Shown: positions 1 to 7,179 of the stretch, piece by piece
Layout of the letters: each line of letters opens with the position of its first letter
Position numbering within the stretch: position 1 is the stretch's first letter
Source: JBDZUZ01 sp040255445
Lineage (GTDB): Bacteria; Planctomycetota; Phycisphaerae; Phycisphaerales; UBA1924
DNA: 14,900 nt
Reading direction: 5' to 3'
NCBI GenBank assembly: GCA_040255445.1
Contig: JBDZUZ010000098.1
Span: 1 to 14,900, forward strand
Program-made: the position numbers and the translations under genes
The notes under the pieces: generated by a model
The model's database searches: none
Told to the model about the DNA's origin: nothing
What the model saw: only the letters and a program-made list of their open reading frames with translations

Positions 1-54
1 TTGCTGGTCGAGGAGGATGGGCATCGGTGGTCCGGGATGGTTGGGTTTGGAGCC

Positions 55-97
55 GGTGGGGTGTGGAGCTGGTGGAGTGTGGAGCTGGTGGGGTGTG
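55..97. repeat. 16-bp tandem repeat, about 2.7 copies
   Basis: Two full 16-bp units (55-70 and 71-86) differ at one position, and an 11-base partial unit follows (87-97). The unit reads ggtggggtgtggagct. The array lies just beyond the 3' end of the minus-strand rtcB-like gene, so it is outside recognised coding sequence. Its strong G/T bias on the plus strand resembles the 8-bp array at 4246-4285. Function is unknown; replication slippage could generate it. Confidence 0.7.
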
Positions 98-120
98 CCT
101 CGGCGGGTTTACATGCTGGC

Positions 121-1092
121 TCAGAGCTGTCCGATGTACGCCACGGGGGTGAAGCGCTCGACGACATCGAGGTACCGGGTCATGCAGTCAAGGCCGTCGT
201 CGAGGCTGCGGTAGCAGGACGGGGATTCGGTGCGGAGCGAGGCGTTGTCGATGCGATCGGGGATGTAGACGCGGCTGCGGAGGTCGGCGAAATCGAACTC
301 GACCTTCTTGGCATCGGAGCGGGACATCGTGCGGCCGGTGCCGTGGGGCAGGCAGTTGAGGATCTCCGCCGCGGCGGGGGTGGCTCGGACGATGACGAGG
401 TCGTCGAGCAGGTTCGAGGGGATGACGGCGAGCTCGCCGGGGGCGACGCGTTGCACGCCCTTGCGGATGAGCGTGGCGCCGCCGTCGAGCTCCTCGGTGT
501 GATTGTGGTCGCGGTCAATGCGGTCGGTCTTGTCGTAGAGCGGGCGGAAGCGGCCGAGGCGCTTCTCGGCGATGTCGAGCACGGCAGCGCGGTTGTCGCG
601 GGCCCAGGCGCGGATGCGGGCGAACTCGGTGTCGAACTTGCGCGGTGTGTCCACGAGGTCGTCGACCAGGCCGCTCTCTTTGCGCGAGCCGGTGTGGACG
701 ATGAGGCAGAGCGAACCGTCGGTGTGCGAGGCCGCGGCGTCGAGGAAGTGGTTGCCCGAGCCCAGATCGCCCAGGCCTTTGTTGCGGCGCTCGGCGAGGT
801 CGTCGCAGAGGGCGTCCCAGTCGCGGCGGAAGCCGTCGCTCGCGGCATCGGCGCGCGTGAAGCGCGTGCGGACGACGGCCATGCCGCAGCCGACATCGGA
901 GAGGGCGAAGCGGCGCCAGTCGGGCGTGGCGGTAAGGAGGGCGGTTCCGGTGGGGAGCGGGCTCTTGCCGGGGCAGGTGTCGGGGAGGCTGATGATGCGC
1001 TGCGCGACCTTGAGCGCGCCCGAGACAGTCAGCCACTGACGGATGGTGTAGTCCGGCTCGCGGGAGAGGTTGGTGTGGAGGGAGGGTGGCAT
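121..1092 (-). CDS. rtcB: RtcB family RNA ligase, compact form (323 aa)
   Basis: RtcB enzymes join a 2',3'-cyclic phosphate (or 3'-phosphate) RNA end to a 5'-OH end, using GTP and Mn2+ through a guanylated histidine. The expected active-site set is present: DVGCGM (D66, C69), GSGNHF (N114, H115), VHTGSR (H133), DHN (H196, N197) and HGTGR (H250, the expected guanylation site; usually HGAGR). The C-terminal part (ESPSCYRSLDDG, then a final VAYIGQL) fits the family's usual end. At 323 aa it is shorter than typical RtcB proteins (about 400-480). The early loop that usually reads PDVHxGKG is PDTCPGKS here, so that histidine is replaced by cysteine. The ATG at 1092 has no strong Shine-Dalgarno sequence. 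No archease or release-factor gene is adjacent, so its substrate (tRNA repair, rRNA repair or other) cannot be inferred from context. Confidence 0.88.
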   Translation of the reverse strand: MPPSLHTNLSREPDYTIRQWLTVSGALKVAQRIISLPDTCPGKSPLPTGTALLTATPDWRRFALSDVGCGMAVVRTRFTRADAASDGFRRDWDALCDDLAERRNKGLGDLGSGNHFLDAAASHTDGSLCLIVHTGSRKESGLVDDLVDTPRKFDTEFARIRAWARDNRAAVLDIAEKRLGRFRPLYDKTDRIDRDHNHTEELDGGATLIRKGVQRVAPGELAVIPSNLLDDLVIVRATPAAAEILNCLPHGTGRTMSRSDAKKVEFDFADLRSRVYIPDRIDNASLRTESPSCYRSLDDGLDCMTRYLDVVERFTPVAYIGQL

Positions 1093-1217
1093 GGCTGGGT
1101 CATAAGAAGGTTGAGGGGAGGGTGGGGCAGTCTACAGGGACGGAGCGGGGGCGCGAAGGGCAACGTTGATTCCCTGTGAGGTGGGGGCATGCGGACGGGC
1201 GCGGTCTGCGCGAGCTG

Positions 1218-1251
1218 CTCAAGTGTCGCCGCTGGGGCGGCGAAACTTGAG
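1218..1251 (-). terminator. strong 15-bp hairpin, possible terminator
   Basis: The arms 1218-1232 and 1237-1251 pair perfectly except for one central mismatch (two 7-bp helices), closing a 4-base loop (tggg). The hairpin begins 45 bases past the stop codon of the minus-strand membrane protein gene and lies upstream of the rtcB-like gene on the same strand. No T-run follows on either strand, so it is not a textbook intrinsic terminator. It may end or attenuate read-through from the upstream gene, or stabilise its mRNA 3' end. Confidence 0.5.
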
Positions 1252-1295
1252 GCACAGGTTGAGTTCCGGTTCGAGCTGCGGGTTGAGGCTGCTGC

Positions 1296-2468
1296 TTACA
1301 GGTCTTCGCCGCCGCCGGTTGCATCCGGATCGAGCGGGATCGTCGTTCCGGGGACGGATTCGGGCGTCCAGAGTTCGCTGGGTTCCTGGCCGTCGTTCAC
1401 GAGCCGCAGCATCAGGTAGAGCAGCGTCGAGCCGGTGAAGTAGAAGGAGACCAGGATGGCCGCGGCGATGAGGCGGGGGACCGAGAGCAGGAACGCGAGG
1501 ATCTCGCCGGCGGCCTGGTCGTTGATGTTGTCGGTCGTAGCGCCAGCGAGGAGGCGGGCGGCGGTGTCGTCGGAGAGTGTGATCCGGGCGGCGTCCCAGG
1601 CGATGGTCCGCGTCAGGTTGGCGATCAGGTAGACGATGAACGCGAGCACGACCATCTGCACGATGATCACCAGCAAGTACAGCACGAGGCGGAGCGGGCG
1701 GCCGTAGGTGTAGGCGTAGGTCCGCTGGATGCTGTCGAACGCGTCCGCGCCCTCGCAGGCGACGCCCGGCAGCAGCAGCGGCTGACCCGCGACATAGCCG
1801 ACGACGATGAGCGCTGCCGCGAAGCCGATGATGAGGCTGAGCGCGAAAAGGATCGCGGCGATCACCTGCGTGAACCCCCACCCAAGCGGCAGGCCGAGCA
1901 GCGCGATCACCGCGAGCAGCAGCGCGAGGATCAGCACCGGCCCGAGCAGCGCGCCCATGCCGCTGATCAGGTACTGCACGCCAAACGCGAGCGCCCGGGT
2001 CCAGGGCATGCGGCGATCGAGGCTGAATTCGAGCGCGGCCGAGCGGCTCACCGCCAGGCCCGCCAGTGTCCAGATCGCGGCGATCGGGAGCAGGATCGCG
2101 ATCGAGCTCCACGGGGTCGTGGCGAAGGCCGCGGCCGGGCCGCGGGCCGTGATCGAGACGACGCCATCGACGATGGCGAGAAGCTCGAATCGGGCGACCC
2201 CGGTGGCGATCAGCTCGACGCCCGAGGCGGCGTGCTGCGTGTAGGTCTCGAGCGGTGCGGGGACTTCAGCGGGGAGCCAGAGCTCGGGCAGGCGGCCGAT
2301 CAGGCCGATCAGCACGATCGCGAAGAGGGCGATGCCGATGCGGGCGGGCCGGAGGGCGAGTTTGCCGGCCCGCAGCAGCGCGGGCCAGAGGAGCGTGTTG
2401 CGCCAGTCGGCGGGGTTGGCGGGGTCGGGCGTCGCGTTGCGGTACGTCGGTGTGGGCGTGCTGGCCAT
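1296..2468 (-). CDS. polytopic membrane protein of unknown function (390 aa)
   Basis: I do not assign a named family with confidence. The protein has about six hydrophobic stretches (residues about 44-60, 120-140, 168-195, 200-228, 258-285 and 325-352). A polar N-terminus is rich in Thr/Pro/Asn, and an acidic tail ends in GGGEDL. Between membrane segments 4 and 5 is a conserved-looking cytoplasmic-type loop, DAFDSIQRTYAY followed by RPLR, which is the most informative motif. The open frame extends upstream to 2567, but the ATG at 2468 is preferred because aggaa lies about 10 bases before it and the translated upstream part is Arg/Pro-rich. It faces the lemA-htpX pair across a 168-bp intergenic region, so shared regulation or a common envelope role is possible but unproven. 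Confidence 0.75.
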   Translation of the reverse strand: MASTPTPTYRNATPDPANPADWRNTLLWPALLRAGKLALRPARIGIALFAIVLIGLIGRLPELWLPAEVPAPLETYTQHAASGVELIATGVARFELLAIVDGVVSITARGPAAAFATTPWSSIAILLPIAAIWTLAGLAVSRSAALEFSLDRRMPWTRALAFGVQYLISGMGALLGPVLILALLLAVIALLGLPLGWGFTQVIAAILFALSLIIGFAAALIVVGYVAGQPLLLPGVACEGADAFDSIQRTYAYTYGRPLRLVLYLLVIIVQMVVLAFIVYLIANLTRTIAWDAARITLSDDTAARLLAGATTDNINDQAAGEILAFLLSVPRLIAAAILVSFYFTGSTLLYLMLRLVNDGQEPSELWTPESVPGTTIPLDPDATGGGEDL

Positions 2469-2636
2469 GGGCGTGCGTTCCTGTGCGGGTGGCCTCGGTG
2501 CAATCAAGCGTAGTGAATTCCTTATAGTGGGGTAGCGGCGGCGGCGATGGGGTTGCGCGCCGGGCATGAACGACAGGTTTCACGGGTGTCTGGCGGCGGC
2601 CGATGGCGGCCGCGGCCGGCGGAAAGGGGCGGGTCG
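2469..2636. promoter_or_regulatory. divergent intergenic region with TATA-like box
   Basis: This 168-bp gap separates divergent starts and must hold promoters for both sides. An AT-rich patch stands out in GC-rich surroundings. On the plus strand, tatagt at 2523-2528 matches the -10 consensus at 5 of 6 bases. On the minus strand the overlapping tataag (2526-2521) also matches 5 of 6. No convincing -35 hexamer sits 16-18 bases upstream on either strand, so start points are uncertain. Confidence 0.3.
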
Positions 2637-3209
2637 ATGGTGATGTGGCTGGTCGCGGCGGCGCTGTTCGTGGTGCTGCTGGTCGCGGTGGTGGGGATGT
2701 ACAACGGGCTCATCCGCAAGCGGATCGACTGCGACAACGCGTTTTCGCAGGTCGATGTGCAGCTCAAGCGGCGGCACGACCTGATCCCGAACCTGGTGGA
2801 GACGGTGAAGGGCTACGCCTCGCACGAGAGCGAGACGCTCGAGGCCGTGATCGCGGCCCGGACGCGGGCGGTCAGCCTCGAGCCCAAGGGCGCGGAGGCC
2901 GCCGCGGCGAAGGGCGCGGCGGAGAGCCAGCTGACGGCCGCGCTGGGCCGGCTGTTCGCGGTGGTCGAGTCCTACCCGGACCTCAAGGCGAACACGAACT
3001 TCGCGCAGCTCCAGGAGGAACTGGTCAGCACCGAGAACAAGATCGGCTTCTCGCGCCAGCACTACAACGACACGGTGACCAAGTACGAGAACGCGCGGCA
3101 GACGATCCCGACCGCGCTGGTCGCGGCGATGTTCAACTTCCAGAAGCGGGAGATGTTCACGATCCAGAACGAGGCGGAGAAGCAGGCGCCGAAGGTGAGC
3201 TTCTCGTAA
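2637..3209 (+). CDS. lemA: LemA family protein (190 aa)
   Basis: LemA proteins are membrane-anchored, mostly helical proteins of poorly defined function, often encoded beside HtpX-type proteases. Residues 3-23 form an N-terminal transmembrane helix, followed by the family hallmark: DNAFSQVDVQLKRRHDLIPN at about 33-52, then LVETVKGYASHE. The remainder is predicted helical and ends in a KVSFS-type tail. Length is normal for the family. The frame is open from 2547, but the ATG at 2637 is chosen because it directly precedes the membrane helix and has a purine-rich ggaaagggg sequence (2621-2629) upstream. The M48 protease gene begins 13 bases after the stop, giving the common lemA-htpX order and a probable operon. 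Confidence 0.93.
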   Translation: MVMWLVAAALFVVLLVAVVGMYNGLIRKRIDCDNAFSQVDVQLKRRHDLIPNLVETVKGYASHESETLEAVIAARTRAVSLEPKGAEAAAAKGAAESQLTAALGRLFAVVESYPDLKANTNFAQLQEELVSTENKIGFSRQHYNDTVTKYENARQTIPTALVAAMFNFQKREMFTIQNEAEKQAPKVSFS

Positions 3210-3222
3210 GCGGGGGTTGCGC

Positions 3223-4239
3223 GTGAGCGGGGTCGAATCGCGGCTATCGGAGGATCTGCGCGCCCGGATCAAGGCGTATCCGGGGGATCTCACATACCTG
3301 GATCTCATCCGGCGGAACCGGTGGGAGAGCCTGCTCCTGATGATCGGGCTGATCCTGCTGGCGGGGCTGATCGGCGCGGTGATCGCGGGCGCGGTGGTGG
3401 CGAACGGGGGGAGCGTTGAGGCGCTGCTGCCCAGCGCTGCGCTGGGGCTCGCGGCGGGGTTGATCGTCGCGGGCATCGGCGCGTTGTGGAGCTGGTTCGG
3501 CGGGTCGAGCGCGATTTTGCGGATGAGCGGGGCGGTGCCGATCGAGAATAGCGCGGACCCCGAGCTGTTCAATGTGGTGGAGGAGATGTCGATCGCGGCG
3601 GGGCTGCCGATGCCGGCGGTGTATGTGATCCCCGAGACCGCGCTGAACGCGTTCGCGACGGGGCGGGACCCCAAGCACGCGGCGGTGGCGATCACGACGG
3701 GGCTGCGCGAGCGGCTGACGCGCGATGAGCTGCAGGGCGTGATCGCGCACGAGATGGCGCACGTGCGGCACCTGGATGTGCGCTTCGCGATGCTGATGGC
3801 GACGATGGTGGGGCTGATCGTGTTCGTGTGCGATGGGCTGTGGCGTATCGCCTTGCACAGCGGCGGCCGGGGCGGGCGCCGCGGCGGCAAGGGCGGGGGC
3901 GGGGCGGTGGTCTTCCTCGTCGTGGCGCTCGTGCTGGGAATCCTGGCGCCGATCGTGGCGCGGTTCATCCAGATGGCCTACAGCCGGCGGCGCGAGTACC
4001 TGGCGGATGCCGGAGCAGTGGAGCTGACGCGGAACCCGCGGGGGCTGGCTTCCGCGCTCATGAAGTTGTCGGAGGACCGCGAGCCATTGATCGAGAAGGC
4101 GAATCGTGGCACCGCGCACATGTTCATCGTGAACCCGTTGTCGAAGATGCGCAAGAGCGGTCAGGCGATCAACTCGGCGTTCAGCTCGCATCCGCCGATC
4201 AAGGAGCGGGTGGCAAGGTTGATGGCGTTGGAGCGGTGA
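3223..4239 (+). CDS. HtpX-like M48 family membrane metalloprotease (338 aa)
   Basis: This is a zinc endopeptidase of peptidase family M48, probably acting in the cytoplasmic membrane on misfolded or regulated membrane proteins. The metal site is visible: HEMAH (H176, E177, H180, numbered from the GTG start), with the third ligand E258 in EYLADAGA. Membrane segments are at about 38-60, 72-92, 189-209 and 227-249. The last two are separated by a Gly/Arg/Lys-rich loop (about 213-227). Chemistry and order match HtpX-like proteins, but the N-terminus carries a longer hydrophilic segment (about 36 residues). The GTG at 3223 is preferred to an in-frame TTG at 3217 because ggggg at 3212-3216 lies at a workable distance. 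The gene sits 13 bases after lemA. Confidence 0.9.
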   Translation: MSGVESRLSEDLRARIKAYPGDLTYLDLIRRNRWESLLLMIGLILLAGLIGAVIAGAVVANGGSVEALLPSAALGLAAGLIVAGIGALWSWFGGSSAILRMSGAVPIENSADPELFNVVEEMSIAAGLPMPAVYVIPETALNAFATGRDPKHAAVAITTGLRERLTRDELQGVIAHEMAHVRHLDVRFAMLMATMVGLIVFVCDGLWRIALHSGGRGGRRGGKGGGGAVVFLVVALVLGILAPIVARFIQMAYSRRREYLADAGAVELTRNPRGLASALMKLSEDREPLIEKANRGTAHMFIVNPLSKMRKSGQAINSAFSSHPPIKERVARLMALER

Positions 4240-4245
4240 GGGGAA

Positions 4246-4285
4246 GTGGTCGAGTGGTCACGTGGTCGAGTGGTCGAGTGGGGAC
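4246..4285. repeat. 8-bp tandem repeat, about 5 copies
   Basis: Four units of gtggtcga (4246-4253, 4254-4261 ending ac, 4262-4269, 4270-4277) are followed by a degenerate fifth unit (4278-4285). The array begins 7 bases after the M48 protease stop codon, between two convergent genes. It is a simple-sequence array in non-coding DNA. A role in transcription termination or genome structure is possible, but nothing in the sequence shows one. Confidence 0.75.
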
Positions 4286-4345
4286 GAGAGAGCCTTCGGC
4301 CCTTCCTGGCGTACTTTGGCGTGTGCTCGGAACGAACCTTCCGGT

Positions 4346-4816
4346 TCATGCGTGGCGTCGGCGGAGCAGCGACTGGAGCAGTTCCTCCGAGGCCCGGAAG
4401 CTGGTCTTTCGAAGCTTGCCGATGGCTTCCGGCAGGTCGACCAATGCCCGCTCGCTCGCGGCCTGCAGAATCGCCAGCGTGCCCACCACGCTCAGACCAA
4501 GTTGTCGGGCGACGGCCGTTCCGCGCCGTTCGTCGATCAAGACAGCATCGGCCTGGTGCTCGATGGCGAGCCGGATTGCATCGGTCTCGCCGCGGCCAAG
4601 TTGCACGCGAACACTGTCCGAAGTGGGTGCTGCAATAGTCAGCCAGGCCGGAGGAGCGATTGCCCATTCCCGCACCGCCGCTGGCGAGCCTGCGTGCTTC
4701 ATCTCCTCCAACACGGCCGGTGGAGCGAGAACGCTGGTGAACAGGCGAGGAAGAAGTTCGACTTCCCCGATCAGGACGAGATAGTTGAGCGGCGACGTAT
4801 CAGATACGACCAGCAT
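4346..4816 (-). CDS. PIN-domain nuclease, DUF3368-like putative toxin (156 aa)
   Basis: PIN-domain toxins are Mg2+-dependent RNases held in check by a co-encoded antitoxin. The acidic residues of a PIN fold are visible: D6 in VVSDTS, E37/E38 in VLEEM, E77 and D79 in GRGETDAI, and D95 in VLIDERRG. The SDTSPLNYL start and the GRGETDAI and LIDERRG blocks are characteristic of the DUF3368 branch of VapC-like proteins. Its ATG shares one base with the stop codon of the upstream antitoxin-like gene, so the two are translationally coupled. The C-terminal half is Leu/Arg-rich and ends in RRRHA. The catalytic set looks intact. Activity as a toxin is inferred from family and arrangement. Confidence 0.85.
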   Translation of the reverse strand: MLVVSDTSPLNYLVLIGEVELLPRLFTSVLAPPAVLEEMKHAGSPAAVREWAIAPPAWLTIAAPTSDSVRVQLGRGETDAIRLAIEHQADAVLIDERRGTAVARQLGLSVVGTLAILQAASERALVDLPEAIGKLRKTSFRASEELLQSLLRRRHA

Positions 4817-5079
4817 CAGCCCAGAAGCTTCCTCAGCCGCTCGGCCTGCTCCCCGAACTCGTCGGGTGTCACCAGATCTTCGACGACATTGTGTCGGGCG
4901 AGGATCTCGTCCACCTGCGTCCGGGCGACTCCCAACGCATCGGCGAACTCACCGTGGGAAATGATGCCCTGCCGGTAGAGTTCGACCAGCGCCGCCTCCT
5001 TGATCGCGGCCGCGGGATCGCCACCGGCCCGTGTTATCGCGGACTCGAGGCTGGGCGGGATGTTGAAGCTGATGGTCAT
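4816..5079 (-). CDS. UPF0175-like antitoxin (87 aa)
   Basis: This is a small protein of the UPF0175 type, commonly found directly upstream of DUF3368 PIN toxins and thought to bind DNA and neutralise the partner. Visible features are a short N-terminal segment (FNIPPSLE), then AAIKEAALVELYRQGIISHG and EFADALGVARTQVDEILARH, the latter resembling a helix-turn-helix (about residues 44-65). An acidic C-terminal segment ending in ERLRKLLG could bind the toxin. It is first in a two-gene operon, with a one-base overlap to the toxin gene. No strong Shine-Dalgarno sequence precedes the ATG; the 75-bp gap upstream is shared with the divergent membrane protein gene and probably holds the autoregulated promoter. 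Confidence 0.85.
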   Translation of the reverse strand: MTISFNIPPSLESAITRAGGDPAAAIKEAALVELYRQGIISHGEFADALGVARTQVDEILARHNVVEDLVTPDEFGEQAERLRKLLG

Positions 5080-5154
5080 CGGTGTTTGTCATTCTAGGTC
5101 TCCCCCGAATCCCCCCGTTTGCTTCCCCACCCCCGCCGGCCGATGATGTAGCCA

Positions 5155-6039
5155 ATGAGGAAAGCCACCTTCCGCTGGACCTTCATCCTGCTCTGCGGCC
5201 TGCTCCTGGGGCCGGCGGTGGCGTACGCGGCATCGGGCCTTCGCGATGGCGATGGCGGGCAGGCGGTGACGCTGCTCGTCGGGCCGCCCCTCTTCGCGGG
5301 GCTGGGAGTCGCCATCCTCGCGCTGGGGGCCGCGGCGGTGCTCGGGGCGCTCGGGTCGGCCGCGTTCTCGCTCCAGACCGGCACGCTCTCGGCCGGGCTC
5401 ATGCTCGCGTGGACGAGTTGGCGGATGGGCACGATGGACGATGTGATCCGCCGTGGCGGCTCGCCCGTCTGGCTGGCGATCGAGGCGGTGATCACCGGCG
5501 TGATCGGCGTCGGCGTCGTGGTCCTGATCGAACAGATCGCGCGGCAGCGGCAGGCGGCGATCGAGAAGGCGGTGGGGGTGCCGCGGCCGGCGCCCGGCCC
5601 GCTGGGCTTCTTCATCTGGCTCCGACCCGGGGATGCCGCGGCGGCCCCACTCGGCACGGGGCTCGTGGTCGCCGTTGTGACCGCGGCCATTGCTGGGTGG
5701 ATCGTGACGATCGGCCCGCTCAAGGGCCAGGCGATGCTGGGGACGACGGTCGCCGCGCTCGCCGCGGGTTTCGTCGCCCAGTCCACGGTGCGGACCAAGG
5801 GCGTGATCCTCACCCCAGCGCTCATCGCCGCGGCGGTGGCGATCGTCGGTGTTCTCGGGCCCGTGGCGGCGATGGTGATGCACGGCGGCGGCCTTCGCGA
5901 GGCTCTGTATGCCGGACAGCTAGTCCCGCTGGCGTACCCGATCCCGCTGGACTGGGTCGTGGGTGCGCTCTTCGGCGGCCCGCTGGGGCTGTCGTTCGCC
6001 GGGCTCCATCTGGACGCCCGCCAGCCGAAATCGGCCTGA
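5155..6039 (+). CDS. multi-pass membrane protein, unrecognised (294 aa)
   Basis: I do not recognise a family. The first 26 residues form a signal-anchor-like segment (RKATFRW, then a hydrophobic core ending in AVAYAA). Further hydrophobic stretches are at about 37-84 (two helices), 104-126, 167-187, 194-210, 217-241 and 265-284. Hydrophilic parts are short: a GDGG patch near 31-35, a basic loop (RQRQAAIEKAV) at about 130-140 and a VRPAPG-like Pro-rich linker near 143-149. No enzyme motif, cysteine pair or nucleotide-binding site is evident. The ATG at 5155 lacks a good Shine-Dalgarno sequence. The folE2 gene follows after 179 bases, so co-transcription is possible but not clear. Confidence 0.65.
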   Translation: MRKATFRWTFILLCGLLLGPAVAYAASGLRDGDGGQAVTLLVGPPLFAGLGVAILALGAAAVLGALGSAAFSLQTGTLSAGLMLAWTSWRMGTMDDVIRRGGSPVWLAIEAVITGVIGVGVVVLIEQIARQRQAAIEKAVGVPRPAPGPLGFFIWLRPGDAAAAPLGTGLVVAVVTAAIAGWIVTIGPLKGQAMLGTTVAALAAGFVAQSTVRTKGVILTPALIAAAVAIVGVLGPVAAMVMHGGGLREALYAGQLVPLAYPIPLDWVVGALFGGPLGLSFAGLHLDARQPKSA

Positions 6040-6207
6040 TTTCAGCGGCGCGGCGTCTCCTCTGCGATGCACGCGGCATCCCACTGTTGCGAATCCTCGG
6101 CAGCGGCCGCGGCGAAGCACTGCTGCTGACGTCGGCGGAACGGCCTTTCGCCGCCGCGGCGCGATTCGCGACGAGAGGACCTACGCTCATGATCCAGGAC
6201 TCGATCG

Positions 6208-6214
6208 AAGGAAG
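6208..6214 (+). promoter_or_regulatory. ribosome binding site deciding the folE2 start
   Basis: The sequence aaggaag lies 4 bases before the ATG at 6219 (core aagga spaced 6 bases). It supports this start rather than the in-frame ATG at 6189, which lacks such a motif, or the long in-frame extension further upstream. Confidence 0.7.
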
Positions 6215-6218
6215 CATC

Positions 6219-7091
6219 ATGCCCACTCGCCGCGGCCACGCCGCGAACAACGACTCAGCAGCCTCCAAGCCCGCCGGCGGCCGCGTTGCCGGGATGCCCG
6301 ATGTCCAGGCCACTTCCGACAAGCGCCGCATCGCGATCGACCGCGTCGGCGTCAAGGAGATCACCTACCCGATCCGGCTGAAGACCCGCGAGGGCGGCGA
6401 GCAGACGACGGTCGCGAAGGTGAACATGTACGTCGCCCTGCCGCACTACCAGAAGGGCACGCACATGAGCCGGTTCCTGGAGGTCTTGAACGACCACACC
6501 AGCGAGCCGATGACGCCCGACAAGATCCCGGCGCTCGCCCGAGCCATCTGCAAGCGGCTCAACGCCGAGGAGGCCCACTTCGAGGCCGAGTTCACCTACT
6601 TCATCAAGAAACTCGCCCCGGTCACCGGGCAGCCGGGCCTGATGGACTACCAGGTGCGGTTCGAGTGCACGGCCAACGGCACCGACGACTTCATCATGTC
6701 TGTCGCCGCCCCCGCGACGAGCCTGTGCCCCTGCTCCAAGGAGATCAGCGAGTACGGCGCCCACAACCAGCGCTGCCGGATCGAGGCCAAGGTTCGGTTC
6801 GAGGGCATGATGTGGATCGAGGACCTGGTCGAGCTGCTCGAGAAGGCGGCTTCCTGCCCGGTCTTCGCGGTCCTGAAGCGGCCCGATGAGAAGTGGGTGA
6901 CAGAGCGAGCCTTCGAGAACCCCAAGTTCGTCGAGGACATTGTCCGCGACCTGGCGCTGGGGCTGGAGGGCGAGGACCGGGTGACCTGGTACTCGATCAA
7001 CTCGGAGAACTTCGAGTCGATCCACAGCCACAACGCCTACGCCCAGATCACGCGGGACAAGTCCGTCGAGCTCGAAGGCGACGAGGACTGA
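6219..7091 (+). CDS. folE2: GTP cyclohydrolase IB, FolE2 (290 aa)
   Basis: FolE2 converts GTP to 7,8-dihydroneopterin triphosphate. This is the first step of folate synthesis and also feeds 7-deazaguanine (queuosine) synthesis. Unlike the zinc enzyme FolE, it can use other divalent metals. The key block SLCPCSKEIS then GAHNQR is present, with the catalytic cysteine expected at C172 and H182 following. A second conserved block, SENFESIHSHNA (about 262-273), supplies further active-site Glu and His residues. About 36 N-terminal residues before RRIAIDRVGVKEI are low-complexity (Ala/Asn/Ser) and look like a family-variable tail. Length is normal. The start is set by the Shine-Dalgarno sequence at 6208-6214. 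Folate genes do not follow, so the pathway partner is not indicated locally. No Zur site was recognised. Confidence 0.93.
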   Translation: MPTRRGHAANNDSAASKPAGGRVAGMPDVQATSDKRRIAIDRVGVKEITYPIRLKTREGGEQTTVAKVNMYVALPHYQKGTHMSRFLEVLNDHTSEPMTPDKIPALARAICKRLNAEEAHFEAEFTYFIKKLAPVTGQPGLMDYQVRFECTANGTDDFIMSVAAPATSLCPCSKEISEYGAHNQRCRIEAKVRFEGMMWIEDLVELLEKAASCPVFAVLKRPDEKWVTERAFENPKFVEDIVRDLALGLEGEDRVTWYSINSENFESIHSHNAYAQITRDKSVELEGDED

Positions 7092-7179
7092 TCCGCGGGC
7101 GGGTCTTCATGGCCCGGGCACGACTGAAGACCTGACCGAAAACCTGATCCGCCGCGGAAAATCGCGGTACTTGGCCGTC

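Noticed and set aside
1..1179. Long plus-strand open frame (392 codons) over the RtcB region
   Set aside because: It is antisense to a protein with clear RtcB motifs. Its translation is low-complexity Ala/Gly/Glu/Val-rich, as expected from the opposite strand of GC-rich coding DNA.
2580..3968. Minus-strand 462-codon open frame across lemA and the M48 protease gene
   Set aside because: It is antisense to two genes with recognisable families. The translated protein is rich in Arg, Pro, Ser and His with no domain, typical of a GC-rich shadow.
4334..4347. Small hairpin gaacc-ttcc-ggttc at the end of the toxin gene as a terminator
   Set aside because: The stem is only 5 bp with no T-run on either strand, and it overlaps the stop codon.
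6106..6160. Inverted gccgcggcg/cgccgcggc upstream of folE2 as a riboswitch or leader
   Set aside because: The arms are self-palindromic GC sequence expected by chance here. No conserved riboswitch core was recognised.
5082..6218. In-frame upstream extension that would make folE2 a 669-residue protein
   Set aside because: It overlaps the membrane protein gene in another frame and translates to Arg/Gly-rich low-complexity sequence. A good ribosome binding site sets the folE2 start at 6219.
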